A DNA stretch of 64,000 nucleotides from Mesorhizobium australicum WSM2073. Its GTDB lineage: Bacteria > Pseudomonadota > Alphaproteobacteria > Rhizobiales > Rhizobiaceae. Below, one piece after another: positions 39,227 to 49,087 of the stretch; position 1 is the first letter of the stretch, and each line of letters begins with the position of its first letter. Both the position numbers and the translations under genes were made by a program. Under the pieces are notes generated by a model. That model ran no database searches and had not been told where the DNA came from. It saw nothing but the letters and a program-made list of their open reading frames with translations. The stretch is taken from positions 5,036,001 to 5,100,000 of the forward strand of contig NC_019973.1 of assembly GCF_000230995.2 (NCBI RefSeq), in the 5' to 3' direction.

Positions 39227-40453
39227 ATGACCGTGCTCTCCGTAAGTCATTTGTCGAAACGCTATGCGAACTATGCCAGCAACCTCGAGAGGTTTGCCGG
39301 CTGGTTCGGAGCGCCGGTTACCCCGACGGAGGAATTCTGGCCGGTCAGGGACATCTCCTTTTCCCTGTCCCCGGGAGAAGCCCTTGGGCTGATCGGGCAG
39401 AACGGCGCCGGCAAGAGCACGCTTTTGAAGCTAATCACCGGCACCGTGCGGCCAACCGAGGGTGCGGCGAGTGTCTCAGGCCGCATAAGCGCCATCCTGG
39501 AACTCGGGCTCGGCTTCAATCCCGAATTCACCGGGCGCCAGAATGCCTTCCATGCCGGCGGGCTGATGGGTCTCTCGCACGGGCGTCTGGCCGAACTCAT
39601 GCCGCATATCGAGGACTTCGCCGAGATAGGCGAGTTCTTCGACCAGCCGGTCCGAACCTATTCGAGCGGGATGCAGGCACGGCTGGCGTTCGCGCTTGCC
39701 ACCGCCGAGCGGCCGGAGGTGCTGATCGTCGACGAGGTGCTCTCGGTTGGCGACAGTTATTTCCAACACAAGAGCTTTGATCGGATACGCAGCTTCAAGG
39801 CGGCGGGCACATCGATCATTCTCGTCACTCACGCCCTGGCCGACGTGAGGGCATTGTGTGACAGGGTGATCCTGCTGGACAAGGGACATGTGCTGAAGGA
39901 CGGGGCGCCCGACGAGGTGATTGATTACTATAATGCCCTGATAGCAACCAAGGAGAATGCGAAGCTGACGGTGGAGCAGCGGCGGGAAAAGGATGATTGG
40001 CTCTACAGCAGAAGCGGGACCAAGGCAGCCGCGGTAGAATCCGTGGCGTTGTTGGACGGCGAAACCGGTGCCCAGGTAAAGATCGCCGTTTCAGGACAGA
40101 GCATGACGGTTCGAACGCGGATTGTTGCGAAAGAGGATATTCCGGAGCTTGTCATCGGCTTCATGCTGAGGGATCGCGCCGGTCATATAGTGTGGGGAAC
40201 CAACACCTGGCACACTGGTCAGGTGCTTTCGAACATTGCGGCTGGAGACAAGCTCGAATGCCGACTGCGCCTTGCCTGCTCCCTTGGCCAGGGCTCATAT
40301 GGTCTATCGGTCGCGCTGCATACGGGAGACGTCCACATCGACAACAATTTCGACTGGATAGAGAACGTCGAGGTTTTTGACGTCATCAGTTCAGACAGCC
40401 CCTTCTTTGTCGGGACGAGCCGCCTTGAGCACGCTTTCGAAATCGTCCGATGA
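39227..40453 (+). CDS. wzt: Polysaccharide ABC exporter ATPase Wzt with C-terminal recognition domain
   Basis: The ATPase domain (about 1-235) has Walker A GQNGAGKST, the signature YSSGMQARLAF and Walker B VLIVDEVLSVGD. Residues of about 260-405 form a separate beta-sandwich (Wzt_C type). In E. coli O8/O9a, that domain reads the chemically capped non-reducing end of the glycan before export. At 408 residues the protein is of the long, chain-reading kind. Its stop overlaps the start of the methyltransferase/coiled-coil gene (ATGA), which fits a cap-then-export logic. Confidence 0.93.
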   Translation: MTVLSVSHLSKRYANYASNLERFAGWFGAPVTPTEEFWPVRDISFSLSPGEALGLIGQNGAGKSTLLKLITGTVRPTEGAASVSGRISAILELGLGFNPEFTGRQNAFHAGGLMGLSHGRLAELMPHIEDFAEIGEFFDQPVRTYSSGMQARLAFALATAERPEVLIVDEVLSVGDSYFQHKSFDRIRSFKAAGTSIILVTHALADVRALCDRVILLDKGHVLKDGAPDEVIDYYNALIATKENAKLTVEQRREKDDWLYSRSGTKAAAVESVALLDGETGAQVKIAVSGQSMTVRTRIVAKEDIPELVIGFMLRDRAGHIVWGTNTWHTGQVLSNIAAGDKLECRLRLACSLGQGSYGLSVALHTGDVHIDNNFDWIENVEVFDVISSDSPFFVGTSRLEHAFEIVR

Positions 40454-41871
40454 AAAAAAATTTTGACGATCTGTACAAGGCCTTCGAGGACCGCTTTCGT
40501 GGGTCAAGGGAACTCGTCAAGGGCCGACTTGAGATCTATCAACCCCTGTTGGCGCAGGTGCCGAGGCAACCTGAAGGGCCGACTCTTGCGATCGATCTTG
40601 GCTGTGGACGTGGCGAATGGCTTGAGATACTCACCGAGGCCGGGCTGGAAGCCGTCGGCGTGGATCTGAACGGAGGCATGGCGCAGGAAGCCATCGAACG
40701 TGGACTGAGAATCGAGCTTCGGGATGCGATCGAATATCTGCGAGAGCAACCGGATGAGACTGCGGCCGTCATTTCAGCCTTCCACATGGTCGAGCACGTG
40801 CCTACCGATTATCTGATCGAACTCTTGAACGAGTGCCGCAGAGTGCTGGCCGAAGATGGCCTGCTTATCCTGGAAACCCCGAATCCGGAGAATATTTCCG
40901 TCGGCACGCACACCTTCTATCTTGATCCGACCCATAAAAGTCCCCTGCCCCCGAGCCTGCTCGAGTTCCTGGTGGAGCAGGTCGGCTTCCCCGAAATCGC
41001 GATCCTGAGGCTGAACGGCAGTCCCATGATCGAAGCGGGGCCGACGGAGCGCAGCGTTCACCTCATGTTCGAAGTGGCGCGCGATTATTCCTGCCTTGCA
41101 AGAAAGCGTGACGATCCGGCAAGAGAACTCAAGTCACTTGCGGCGTTTGTGCAAACCGCGTCACAGCAAATGCCCGCCGACGTAGAACAAATAAAAGGTT
41201 GGCTTCATTTCGCTGACGACGAGATTGCCAAGAACTCGGAGACAGTCAAGGGAGTGATATCCTCCACCACGGATCAGCTTCGGGAATTGACCGAAAGCCT
41301 CGCCACCCAGTTGGAGTTAATAAGAGCGGGGCACATTGCACTCACCGACACGGTAGCGTCCCTCGGCAGGGCCGTGGCCGAGCGGGATGCTGAAGTCGCC
41401 CGCCTCCGCCGGAACCTAGCAGATGCCGGCGCGACAACCACGAAGCAATTGGCCGAGCGGGACGCAGAAATCGCCAGACTGAATGCGAGCGTTACGAGGC
41501 GCGCTCCGATGTGGGTTCTCGGCTGGCTTCGTTCCAAAGCAGCAGGCGTGAAGCGAGCTGCGGACAACGCGAAGCACCTGTTTCGGCCATTTGCCACGCA
41601 GGCGATGCTGTTTGTCGTGAAGCATCCGCGTTTGCGCACCCACGCTATCCGTTGGCTGAAGGCTAACCCGGCGCTGCTCGCCCATGCGCGCCTATTCGCG
41701 GCATCTCGCGGACTCGGCGTCGCGTCCATGAAGATTTCCGCTCCACCGCCGGGATCACTCTCCGCTGGACTGGCTGGGATCGATCCGTCGCTGCGTGGAC
41801 TGTCGGCGCATGGGCGCCGAATTCATGCCCAATTGAAGCGCGCGGTTGATATGAAACGACAGAGTTTGTGA
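40450..41871 (+). CDS. Methyltransferase with coiled coil, candidate O-antigen chain terminator (WbdD-like layout)
   Basis: The protein has 473 residues. An N-terminal SAM methyltransferase has motif I DLGCGRGEW (49-57), VDLN (71-74) and FHMVEHV (111-117). Residues of about 243-346 are predicted coiled coil and contain a near-repeat of AERDAEVARL and AERDAEIARL 26 residues apart. The C-terminal 120 residues are basic, helical and amphipathic, without a full membrane span. This order (methyltransferase, coiled coil, membrane-associating tail) is that of E. coli WbdD, except that WbdD has a kinase domain between and none is seen here. It overlaps wzt and the triple glycosyltransferase gene. I infer that it methylates the growing end and sets chain length. 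Confidence 0.72.
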   Translation: MKKNFDDLYKAFEDRFRGSRELVKGRLEIYQPLLAQVPRQPEGPTLAIDLGCGRGEWLEILTEAGLEAVGVDLNGGMAQEAIERGLRIELRDAIEYLREQPDETAAVISAFHMVEHVPTDYLIELLNECRRVLAEDGLLILETPNPENISVGTHTFYLDPTHKSPLPPSLLEFLVEQVGFPEIAILRLNGSPMIEAGPTERSVHLMFEVARDYSCLARKRDDPARELKSLAAFVQTASQQMPADVEQIKGWLHFADDEIAKNSETVKGVISSTTDQLRELTESLATQLELIRAGHIALTDTVASLGRAVAERDAEVARLRRNLADAGATTTKQLAERDAEIARLNASVTRRAPMWVLGWLRSKAAGVKRAADNAKHLFRPFATQAMLFVVKHPRLRTHAIRWLKANPALLAHARLFAASRGLGVASMKISAPPPGSLSAGLAGIDPSLRGLSAHGRRIHAQLKRAVDMKRQSL

Positions 41872-44800
41872 TGCGCATCGTCATCGATATGCAGGGCGCG
41901 CAGGCGACCAATGCGAAGCGCGGTATCGGTCGTTATGTCATGGCCTTCGTTGAGGGACTAGTTCGCAATCGGCGCAAGCACGAGATCATTCTTGCCCTGA
42001 ACGGCGCCTTCTCTGACTCCGCCGCGGATATTCGTACGTATTTTTCCGGTCTATTGCCAGCGGGCAACATCCGCACTTGGATAGCACCCGGACCAGTCGC
42101 AGGCCTACATCCGGAATACACCGGACGCCGCAAAGCGGCCGAGCTTTTGCGCGAGGCCTTTCTCGCCTCGCTCGAACCAGATGTCATCGTCGTGTCCAGC
42201 CTATTTGAAGGCTGTGTGGACGATGCTGCCACCAGTGTTGGATTGCTTCCCCACTCGGCCCTTGTTGCGACTATCCTTTTCGATCTGATCCCGCTCCTCA
42301 ACCGCGATCCTTATCTCGCCAATCCGGCCGTCGCTTCGTGGTACGAATCAAAGCTCGACCATTTGCGCCGTTCGAATCTGCTTCTTGCCATCTCAGAATC
42401 CTCGCGCCGCGAAGCTATTCAGTGGCTCAATTTTTCCCACGAAGAAGTCGTCACTATTTCGGCCGCAGTGGACAACAACTTCCGGCCGCTGCAAATCGAA
42501 GCGGCGCAGGAGACTGCCTTGCGCCGCAAATACAGACTCACGCGCCCGTTCCTAATGTACACTGGCGGTATAGATCATCGCAAGAATATACCTGCTCTGA
42601 TCCAAGCCTTCGGCAAACTCCCACGAAAGCTAAGGAAGGACCACCAGCTCGCGATCGTCTGCTCTGTCGAAGAGAGCGCCCGCGCTGAACTGCTAGAAAC
42701 GGCAAGACTAGCAGGGATTCCTGCGGACGGCCTCGTGCTCACAGGTTTCATCCCCCAGAAGGATCTCGTCGCGCTTTATAATCTGTGCGCACTCTTCGTT
42801 TTCCCCTCGTGGCATGAAGGTTTTGGCCTCCCCCTTCTCGAGGCCATGAAATGCGGCGCGCCTGTGATCGGAGCGAATCGATCGAGCCTGCCGGAGGTTA
42901 TTGGTTTCGAACGGGCGCTGTTCGATCCGTTCTCCGTGCCCGACATGGCAGCTCGCATGGAGCAAGCGCTGAGCGATGCCGATTTCCGCTCGGCGCTAGT
43001 TAGCAACGCCGCCGAACGCGCAAAGCTTTTTTCATGGGATGCCACTTCGTGTGCCGCCCTGGATTCCCTAGAAAAGCTCCATGTCACGCGCAGCCTCCCA
43101 GCCCAATCACCAGCGGTGCCGCTGCGTCGACCAAAGCTGGCTTACCTGTCGCCGCTGCCGCCTAGCCGCAGCGGCATCGCGGATTACAGCGCGGAATTGT
43201 TGCCGGAGTTGGCGCGCCACTACGAAATCGATGTCATCGTTGACCAACCTCACGTGGATAGTCCTTGGGTGAACGCGAACAGCCGCGTTTACAGCAGCAC
43301 ATGGTTTGCCGAAAACGCTCACCGTTATGACCGCGTACTATATCATTTTGGCAACTCCCCATTTCATGGGCAAATGTTCGCTTTGCTGAAACAAATCCCC
43401 GGTGTCGTAGTTCTACACGATTTTTTTCTGAGCGGGATTCAATCTCATCTTGAGTTTTTTGGCGGTATACCAGGCGCATGGAGCCGCAGCCTTTATGAAA
43501 GTCACGGTTTCGAGGCGGTGAGACACCGCTTTTGCATGCAAGACACGGCTGAAACTGCCTGGAAGTATCCCTGCAATTTTGAGCTGATTCGAGACTCTCT
43601 GGGGATCATTGGTCATTCCCATCACTCCAAGCAGTTGGCGCTCGAACACTGCGGCGAAGAGGCAGCGCGCAGATGGTCGTATGTTCCCCTCCTCCGCGCG
43701 CCTGTGGATCTGCCGAGTCGCGACGCCGCACGGAAACGGCTATCGATCCCAGCCGATGAGTTCGTCACCTGCAGTTTCGGCATGTTGACGACGACCAAGC
43801 TGGGTGATCGGTTGCTTGCAGCTTGGACTGCTTCTCGGCTCGGCCGCATGAAAGATAGCAGGCTTGTCTTTGTCGGAGAGTCGCCGCCGAGTGAGTTCGA
43901 CACATCCCTGCGAGCGGCAATTCGTGGCAGCGGGGCCGGACGGCGTGTCTCGATCACAGGATGGACGAATCGGGAAACCTATAGGGACTATCTTGCGGCC
44001 GCGGACATGGCCGTCCAGTTGCGCGGCAATTCGCGGGGGGAAACCTCGGCCGCTATTCTCGACTGCTTGGCTGCAGGCCTGCCGACGATCGTGAACGCTA
44101 ACGGCTCAGCGGCTGAGCTCGACGATCGCGCGGTTCGCAAGCTAAAGGACGGGTTCGGCCCAATCGAGTTGAGCGAGGCCCTAGATAGTCTCTGGGAGAG
44201 TGCCGACGAGAGGAAGCGCCTCGGACAACAAGGTCAAGCCTACCTGCGTGCAAACCACACCCCGCGTCTCTGTGCTGACCGATATGCCGACACTATTGAA
44301 AAATACTATCAGCAAGATCATGCTGGGCTTGGCGGGCTGGTCGGCGCGTTGGCGCAGGACGACTGCTACGGTCTGGAACTGACCGAGCTGGCTGCGGATA
44401 TTTCCGTGAGCATAGCCGTCACACGCGAACGGCCTTCTCTTTTCATCGATATCACTTACCTACGGACTTTCCAGTTACGCACCGGTATCCAGCGTGTAGT
44501 TCGGTCTGTCTTGAACGAATGGCTTGCACATCCGAATCGCGAATATCGCATCGAGCCAATCTTTTTGAGCGACGGCCAGTTTTTCCATGCGAAGCGCTAT
44601 ACTGCGCAGTTCGTCGGCGGGGACGAGAACGCTTTCGAGGACGACCCCGTCAATTTCCGCGCCGGTGACATTTTCCTGGGGCTGGATCTTAATCCTGATA
44701 CCCGTTCGATAGAAGCCGCACCGGCATTCCACCAAATGCGATTGTTCGGCGTTAAAATCGTATTTGTGATCTATGATATTCTTCCAGTTTTGCACCCTGA

Positions 44801-45620
44801 GTGGTGGCCGGCCGGCGGAAGCGATACTCACCGAGCGTGGCTCGTGAATTCATTGGTCGTCGCTGATCAGTTGGTCACGATATCTAAGGCTGTGACCGAC
44901 GATGTTGAAGAATTTTTCGCGGCGGAGTTCCCGACCGGCAGCAAAAAACCTGAAATCGGCCATTTCCATTTAGGCGCCAATATCGGCTGGTCCGATCGGA
45001 CCAGCGGCTTGCCGGACAGTGCCGCCGGCATCCTTGATGCTATTACGGGCACCCCAACCTTTCTGATGGTCGGTACCATCGAGCCGCGCAAAGGGTATGG
45101 TCAGGTTCTCGATGCGTTTGATATCCTGTGGAGCGAGGGGGCATCTGTGAACCTGGTGATTGTCGGGACCCAAGGATGGATGACCGAGGTGTTAGTCGAC
45201 CGAATGCAACTCCATCCCGAAAATGGTAAACGCCTATTCTGGCTTAATAGTGTAAGTGACGAATATCTGGAACGCCTTTATGCTACCTCGGCCTGTCTCC
45301 TCGCCGCCTCCGAGGGCGAAGGTTTCGGTTTGCCGCTGATCGAGGCGGCGCAGCACAGGCTGCCGATCATCGCCCGCAACATTTCGGTGTTCCGAGAGGT
45401 CGCTGGCGACCACGCTTACTATTTCGTGGGATTGGCCGGTGCGGATCTGGCTGACTCTGTTCGCGAGTGGCTAACGCTTTTCAGATCGCGGCGACATCCC
45501 CGATCTGAAAATATGCCTTGGCTAACCTGGGCTCAGAGCGCGAGACAGTTGCTCGACCTTGTTCTGGCGGACGGGGTGTTTCCGGCCGAGGCGGAGCCTA
45601 TCGCTCGCAAAGCGAATTGA
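41871..45620 (+). CDS. Triple-domain GT4 glycosyltransferase, candidate D-rhamnan polymerase
   Basis: A 1249-residue fusion of three GT-B units. Unit 1 (about 1-405) has the GT4 E-x7-E loop EGFGLPLLE (316-324). Unit 2 (about 422-815) has RGETSAAILD (722-731), where the first Glu is shifted by one and the second is Asp, so its donor site may differ. Unit 3 (about 855-1249) has EGFGLPLIE (1150-1158). The start ATG overlaps the previous stop (TGATG). No membrane segments are seen. Multi-domain polymerases such as WbdA of E. coli O8/O9a build mannan; given the GDP-D-rhamnose genes upstream, this one probably builds a D-rhamnose-containing chain with up to three linkages. Confidence 0.85.
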   Translation: MRIVIDMQGAQATNAKRGIGRYVMAFVEGLVRNRRKHEIILALNGAFSDSAADIRTYFSGLLPAGNIRTWIAPGPVAGLHPEYTGRRKAAELLREAFLASLEPDVIVVSSLFEGCVDDAATSVGLLPHSALVATILFDLIPLLNRDPYLANPAVASWYESKLDHLRRSNLLLAISESSRREAIQWLNFSHEEVVTISAAVDNNFRPLQIEAAQETALRRKYRLTRPFLMYTGGIDHRKNIPALIQAFGKLPRKLRKDHQLAIVCSVEESARAELLETARLAGIPADGLVLTGFIPQKDLVALYNLCALFVFPSWHEGFGLPLLEAMKCGAPVIGANRSSLPEVIGFERALFDPFSVPDMAARMEQALSDADFRSALVSNAAERAKLFSWDATSCAALDSLEKLHVTRSLPAQSPAVPLRRPKLAYLSPLPPSRSGIADYSAELLPELARHYEIDVIVDQPHVDSPWVNANSRVYSSTWFAENAHRYDRVLYHFGNSPFHGQMFALLKQIPGVVVLHDFFLSGIQSHLEFFGGIPGAWSRSLYESHGFEAVRHRFCMQDTAETAWKYPCNFELIRDSLGIIGHSHHSKQLALEHCGEEAARRWSYVPLLRAPVDLPSRDAARKRLSIPADEFVTCSFGMLTTTKLGDRLLAAWTASRLGRMKDSRLVFVGESPPSEFDTSLRAAIRGSGAGRRVSITGWTNRETYRDYLAAADMAVQLRGNSRGETSAAILDCLAAGLPTIVNANGSAAELDDRAVRKLKDGFGPIELSEALDSLWESADERKRLGQQGQAYLRANHTPRLCADRYADTIEKYYQQDHAGLGGLVGALAQDDCYGLELTELAADISVSIAVTRERPSLFIDITYLRTFQLRTGIQRVVRSVLNEWLAHPNREYRIEPIFLSDGQFFHAKRYTAQFVGGDENAFEDDPVNFRAGDIFLGLDLNPDTRSIEAAPAFHQMRLFGVKIVFVIYDILPVLHPEWWPAGGSDTHRAWLVNSLVVADQLVTISKAVTDDVEEFFAAEFPTGSKKPEIGHFHLGANIGWSDRTSGLPDSAAGILDAITGTPTFLMVGTIEPRKGYGQVLDAFDILWSEGASVNLVIVGTQGWMTEVLVDRMQLHPENGKRLFWLNSVSDEYLERLYATSACLLAASEGEGFGLPLIEAAQHRLPIIARNISVFREVAGDHAYYFVGLAGADLADSVREWLTLFRSRRHPRSENMPWLTWAQSARQLLDLVLADGVFPAEAEPIARKAN

Positions 45621-45792
45621 ACCGGTCTGATCATTCCGCAATCAACAGATTCTTCGAAAAGGAAGAGTTCGGCACGAGTACCCCTAGACTAGCAGCATTG
45701 GGGATTGGTGGCCTACTGGCATGTCATTACTCTGGCTGGCCTTTAATGCCATCTGGAAGCATGACAATCCGAAAAGCAAAGTTAAAGAGCGC

Positions 45793-47976
45793 ATGTCGAA
45801 CAGCCTGAGAACCTTTCTGGCGGGAGTTGTCCTTTTTCCGCTGGTCCTCGTCGCGAACGGAGCGATTCCGGGCTATATGAGCCCTACGACATTGCAGGTG
45901 TTCTGGCTTATCGGCTTCTCGAAGTCTTTCGCAAATTACGGATCTCTGTACGCGCATAATTTCGGGCTTCCTGAGCCGGCAGCAATATCCTTCGGCCTAT
46001 CTGCGGCGCTTCCTGCGGCAATACTGTTGAAAGTCGGGGTATCCCCGGCCAACGCTTATGCAGCGGTGTTCGCCATGTGGCTTGCCACTGCCTTTGTAGG
46101 GGCATTCTGGTTTGCGAGATCAGTGGGGGTTGGACGACCAGCATCATTACTCAGCGCCTTGTTATGGTGCACGTTTCCGGTTGTCTGGCAGCATAATGGC
46201 TACTCGACGCTGGCGCTTGGGATCGCACTGCTGCCGTTCTATTATCTTACGGCCATGAAGGTTTCGATCGACCGGCTCTCTGCGTGGTCGTGTCTTGCCT
46301 TTGTTGCTGCTGCCTTTGTGGCGGTGTTTATGGACGGCTATACGTTCATGATGTTTGCCTCCGGCACCGCTTTGACGTTCGGCTGCGAGCTTGCCAGCCG
46401 CCGTCGCGATCTAAAGATAGATCTGCTCTACCGCGCCTTCATCATTACTCTAACGTTTGCTGCATCCTATGCCGCTTACGCCTTCTATGAGGGAACTTCA
46501 GACTTCGGCGCGCAAGCCATCGATTTTTTCCGAGGATGGGGCGCGAGCCTCGAATTCTTCTTCGTACCGACATCGAACGTGTTGGCGATCCCCGACCTGC
46601 TGGGTTTTAGCATAGCGCGGGCGCCGGATGACTTTTTCGGGGATGCGTCGACGTTCATTTCGACCTTCTGCGCTGGGATCGTGATCGTAGCACTTTACGG
46701 CGCACTCACACTCAGAGAGAGAAGGTTCCACCTATTGGTCTTCGGTTTATTTGCGATCGTCGGGTTCTATATGGCGCTCGGGCCAACAGCAAAATTTCTA
46801 ACCTACCGGCCTGCTGGCGCCAGCCAACTGATGCCTGCTTCATACGGACGGTTCGAAACCGGGAATCGGTGGATTTCTCAATATCTGCCCGGCTTCAGAA
46901 CCATGCGAGCCAGTTACCGCTGGACGGCATTCGGAATGTTCGGGTGTTGGGCTATCTTCGTGTTGACGCTGGCAAGCGGCAAGCTGTCGATGAATACCAG
47001 GGCAGCTCTGATTGTGATCTTGCTGGTCCTCAACATACCCAGCCGCGCACCACTGCACGAATACCGACGCTTTCGAGACATAGTTAACGCGATGACCACT
47101 GAGGTGGCATCGTGGAAACCGCACTTTCATAGGGGGGAGACGGTCGCGTTTCTGCCTTACGGCAATGACTTTCTCATCAATTATGTCGCAAGCGAACTAG
47201 ACATCCGAACCTACAATGTGGGGGGAGACAAGAACCTCATGTCCGCCATGAGCAACTGGCCCGATGAGATGACCGGCTTTGAACAGGGAAAAGTGACGCC
47301 TGAGTTCGCGATGAGAGTGAAGGCGTTTCTTGAGAGCGGCAAAGCCGATGCCGTCGTTCTCCCATATATCAGTCTGCTGTGGTCTGCTTACGACTGGCCG
47401 GCACCGAATGAGCGGGAACAAGAACTCTCATCGATCGCCAAAGCTCTCGACGCCGAGGATCGGTATGATGCGGACTTTATGGAGCACTACGCCGTTATCC
47501 GGCTTGCTCACGGTCTCGATCCGGCGGGCACCTTATCTGTCTGGAACGCGATGCCGCCGATAGATCTGGACAAACCAGTGAACTTCGCGAGCGGGGAAGT
47601 CGGCGACAACTATCTCGTTGAACGCGGTTGGTACCCGCCCGACCCGACAGGGACATGGTCTCGCGTAAAGCAGGCATCAATCCTGGTCGACGTGACCGAC
47701 ATTCCGGACGGAGGGAGGTTGAGCGTTACATTTTCAGCCTTCGCCCCTGGAGATACCTGCACCGAAGTCGAAATCAGTAGTGGAACGACAGTGATGTTAC
47801 GCCACAATTACTGCAACGTATCTGGTTGGATTTCCGCCGAACTTCCGCGAACCGGTTTGGCGAAGAATGGGCAGTTGGATTTCCGCGTTGATCAGTTACG
47901 TTCTCCCGCATCTTACGGGAGTCTCGATACTCGAATGCTCGGCATCCTCCTTCAATCTCTGTCGGTGGTCAAATAA
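45793..47976 (+). CDS. Large membrane protein, possible GT-C-type glycosyltransferase
   Basis: A protein of 727 residues from the ATG at 45793; an upstream start at 45721 is possible. About ten to eleven hydrophobic helices occupy residues 5-430. A soluble part follows, and the last 130 residues are beta-rich, with GWYPPDPTGTW near 635-645 and a Cys pair, suggesting a beta-sandwich in the periplasm. The layout resembles GT-C enzymes that use lipid-linked donors, but I do not recognise a named family or a sure catalytic Asp/Glu. The gene is 172 bp after the triple GT and convergent with the next. Base composition is lower in GC than the glg genes. Function is unproven. Confidence 0.6.
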   Translation: MSNSLRTFLAGVVLFPLVLVANGAIPGYMSPTTLQVFWLIGFSKSFANYGSLYAHNFGLPEPAAISFGLSAALPAAILLKVGVSPANAYAAVFAMWLATAFVGAFWFARSVGVGRPASLLSALLWCTFPVVWQHNGYSTLALGIALLPFYYLTAMKVSIDRLSAWSCLAFVAAAFVAVFMDGYTFMMFASGTALTFGCELASRRRDLKIDLLYRAFIITLTFAASYAAYAFYEGTSDFGAQAIDFFRGWGASLEFFFVPTSNVLAIPDLLGFSIARAPDDFFGDASTFISTFCAGIVIVALYGALTLRERRFHLLVFGLFAIVGFYMALGPTAKFLTYRPAGASQLMPASYGRFETGNRWISQYLPGFRTMRASYRWTAFGMFGCWAIFVLTLASGKLSMNTRAALIVILLVLNIPSRAPLHEYRRFRDIVNAMTTEVASWKPHFHRGETVAFLPYGNDFLINYVASELDIRTYNVGGDKNLMSAMSNWPDEMTGFEQGKVTPEFAMRVKAFLESGKADAVVLPYISLLWSAYDWPAPNEREQELSSIAKALDAEDRYDADFMEHYAVIRLAHGLDPAGTLSVWNAMPPIDLDKPVNFASGEVGDNYLVERGWYPPDPTGTWSRVKQASILVDVTDIPDGGRLSVTFSAFAPGDTCTEVEISSGTTVMLRHNYCNVSGWISAELPRTGLAKNGQLDFRVDQLRSPASYGSLDTRMLGILLQSLSVVK

Positions 47977-48018
47977 GGCACGCAATCGTCGTGCAAATTC
48001 TTATGTTAAATCCGTGGG

Positions 48019-49026
48019 TCAAATAGAGAAAGCATTCCGCCAACCTTGGACCCCATCAACGGAAATCCGGGGGCGTCCATCAACTAATTCAATGATCGCC
48101 GGGCGCTCCATTTCGAGCTTCCAGCCCTCATTCAGGAGGGCGGTCATGATGCGTCCCTCGATCTGGCGGGAATGCGTGCCGATGACGATGTAGCGAACGA
48201 ATTTATTGAGGTCACTGATTGCTGCTTCGACAAAGTCTGCCTCGCCGCCCTGGATATCGATGTGCAGGAGGTCAACTGGCTCGCCTTTGACGATCTCGAC
48301 CAGCGGGACGGCGTCAAGTTGCTGATACTGACCTGACGTCGAGGCTTCCTTAATCTGTGCCGCCGACGCTTCCAGGATAGGCTCCGAGCCCCAGGAGGCG
48401 CCCGGATTTTCGACTATCGGAAAGAGTGCCACTCCCTTCCTGGGCGCGGCGACACCATGGATGATGCTGAACTCCTTTTCCGAAAAGCCGTTGGTCGCCA
48501 TCGCCTCGTGAGCATAGGCGACATGCTCACTGTCCCCCTCGATGCCGATCAACTCTACCTCCAGTCCCCGGTTGCGTGCGGCGACGCCTGTGTTGTTCAG
48601 CCAGCATCCCCAGCCACATCCCAGTTCCACCACACGAAAGCGACCCGAGGCGAGATCGACGGCCCTCAGTGCAGCCGCCCATTCCGCTATGTCGGCGTGC
48701 CAATTGGCTGGGATCGGTATCGGCTCGACGGTTCCCGCCTTGCCGCCGAGAATGCCCGGGAAGAACCGGGGCGAAACTTTGACGCCGAGAAAGTTCGTGA
48801 CATAGGATGGGTGCGCCTGCAGGTCGCTCCGCGCATGGCTATTCATGGCGCCTATTGCATCGAAGCTGCAGTTATAGTGGAAGAATACGCTACCCGATCC
48901 CGGTTCTCCGGACGCTCGCAACTGCTGGTTTTCCCGAAGCAGGGCATCGCGTTGTGCCAAAAGACTGGCACGATCCTGCCACAGCCTCCTAATCTGCGGT
49001 ATTCTGAGCGCAGCGGTCTTGAGCAT
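48019..49026 (-). CDS. FkbM-type SAM methyltransferase
   Basis: The protein has 335 residues from the ATG at 49026, which has GGAGG 8 nt upstream; the longer frame to 49101 overlaps the preceding gene. A short N-terminal coiled coil (LLAQRDALLRENQQLRAS) is followed by a methyltransferase fold with motif I VELGCGWGCW, IGIEGD and HIDIQGGEADFV. The last motif is characteristic of FkbM-type O-methyltransferases, often acting on sugars of O-antigens or glycolipids. It is the last gene of the minus-strand cassette with the flippase-like protein, a second methyltransferase and a GT2. Confidence 0.78.
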   Translation of the reverse strand: MLKTAALRIPQIRRLWQDRASLLAQRDALLRENQQLRASGEPGSGSVFFHYNCSFDAIGAMNSHARSDLQAHPSYVTNFLGVKVSPRFFPGILGGKAGTVEPIPIPANWHADIAEWAAALRAVDLASGRFRVVELGCGWGCWLNNTGVAARNRGLEVELIGIEGDSEHVAYAHEAMATNGFSEKEFSIIHGVAAPRKGVALFPIVENPGASWGSEPILEASAAQIKEASTSGQYQQLDAVPLVEIVKGEPVDLLHIDIQGGEADFVEAAISDLNKFVRYIVIGTHSRQIEGRIMTALLNEGWKLEMERPAIIELVDGRPRISVDGVQGWRNAFSI

Positions 49027-49087
49027 TGTTAACGCCTCCGGGATTAAACTCGATGTCCAGCAGGACCTAACGATCTGCTGCGTTCCG

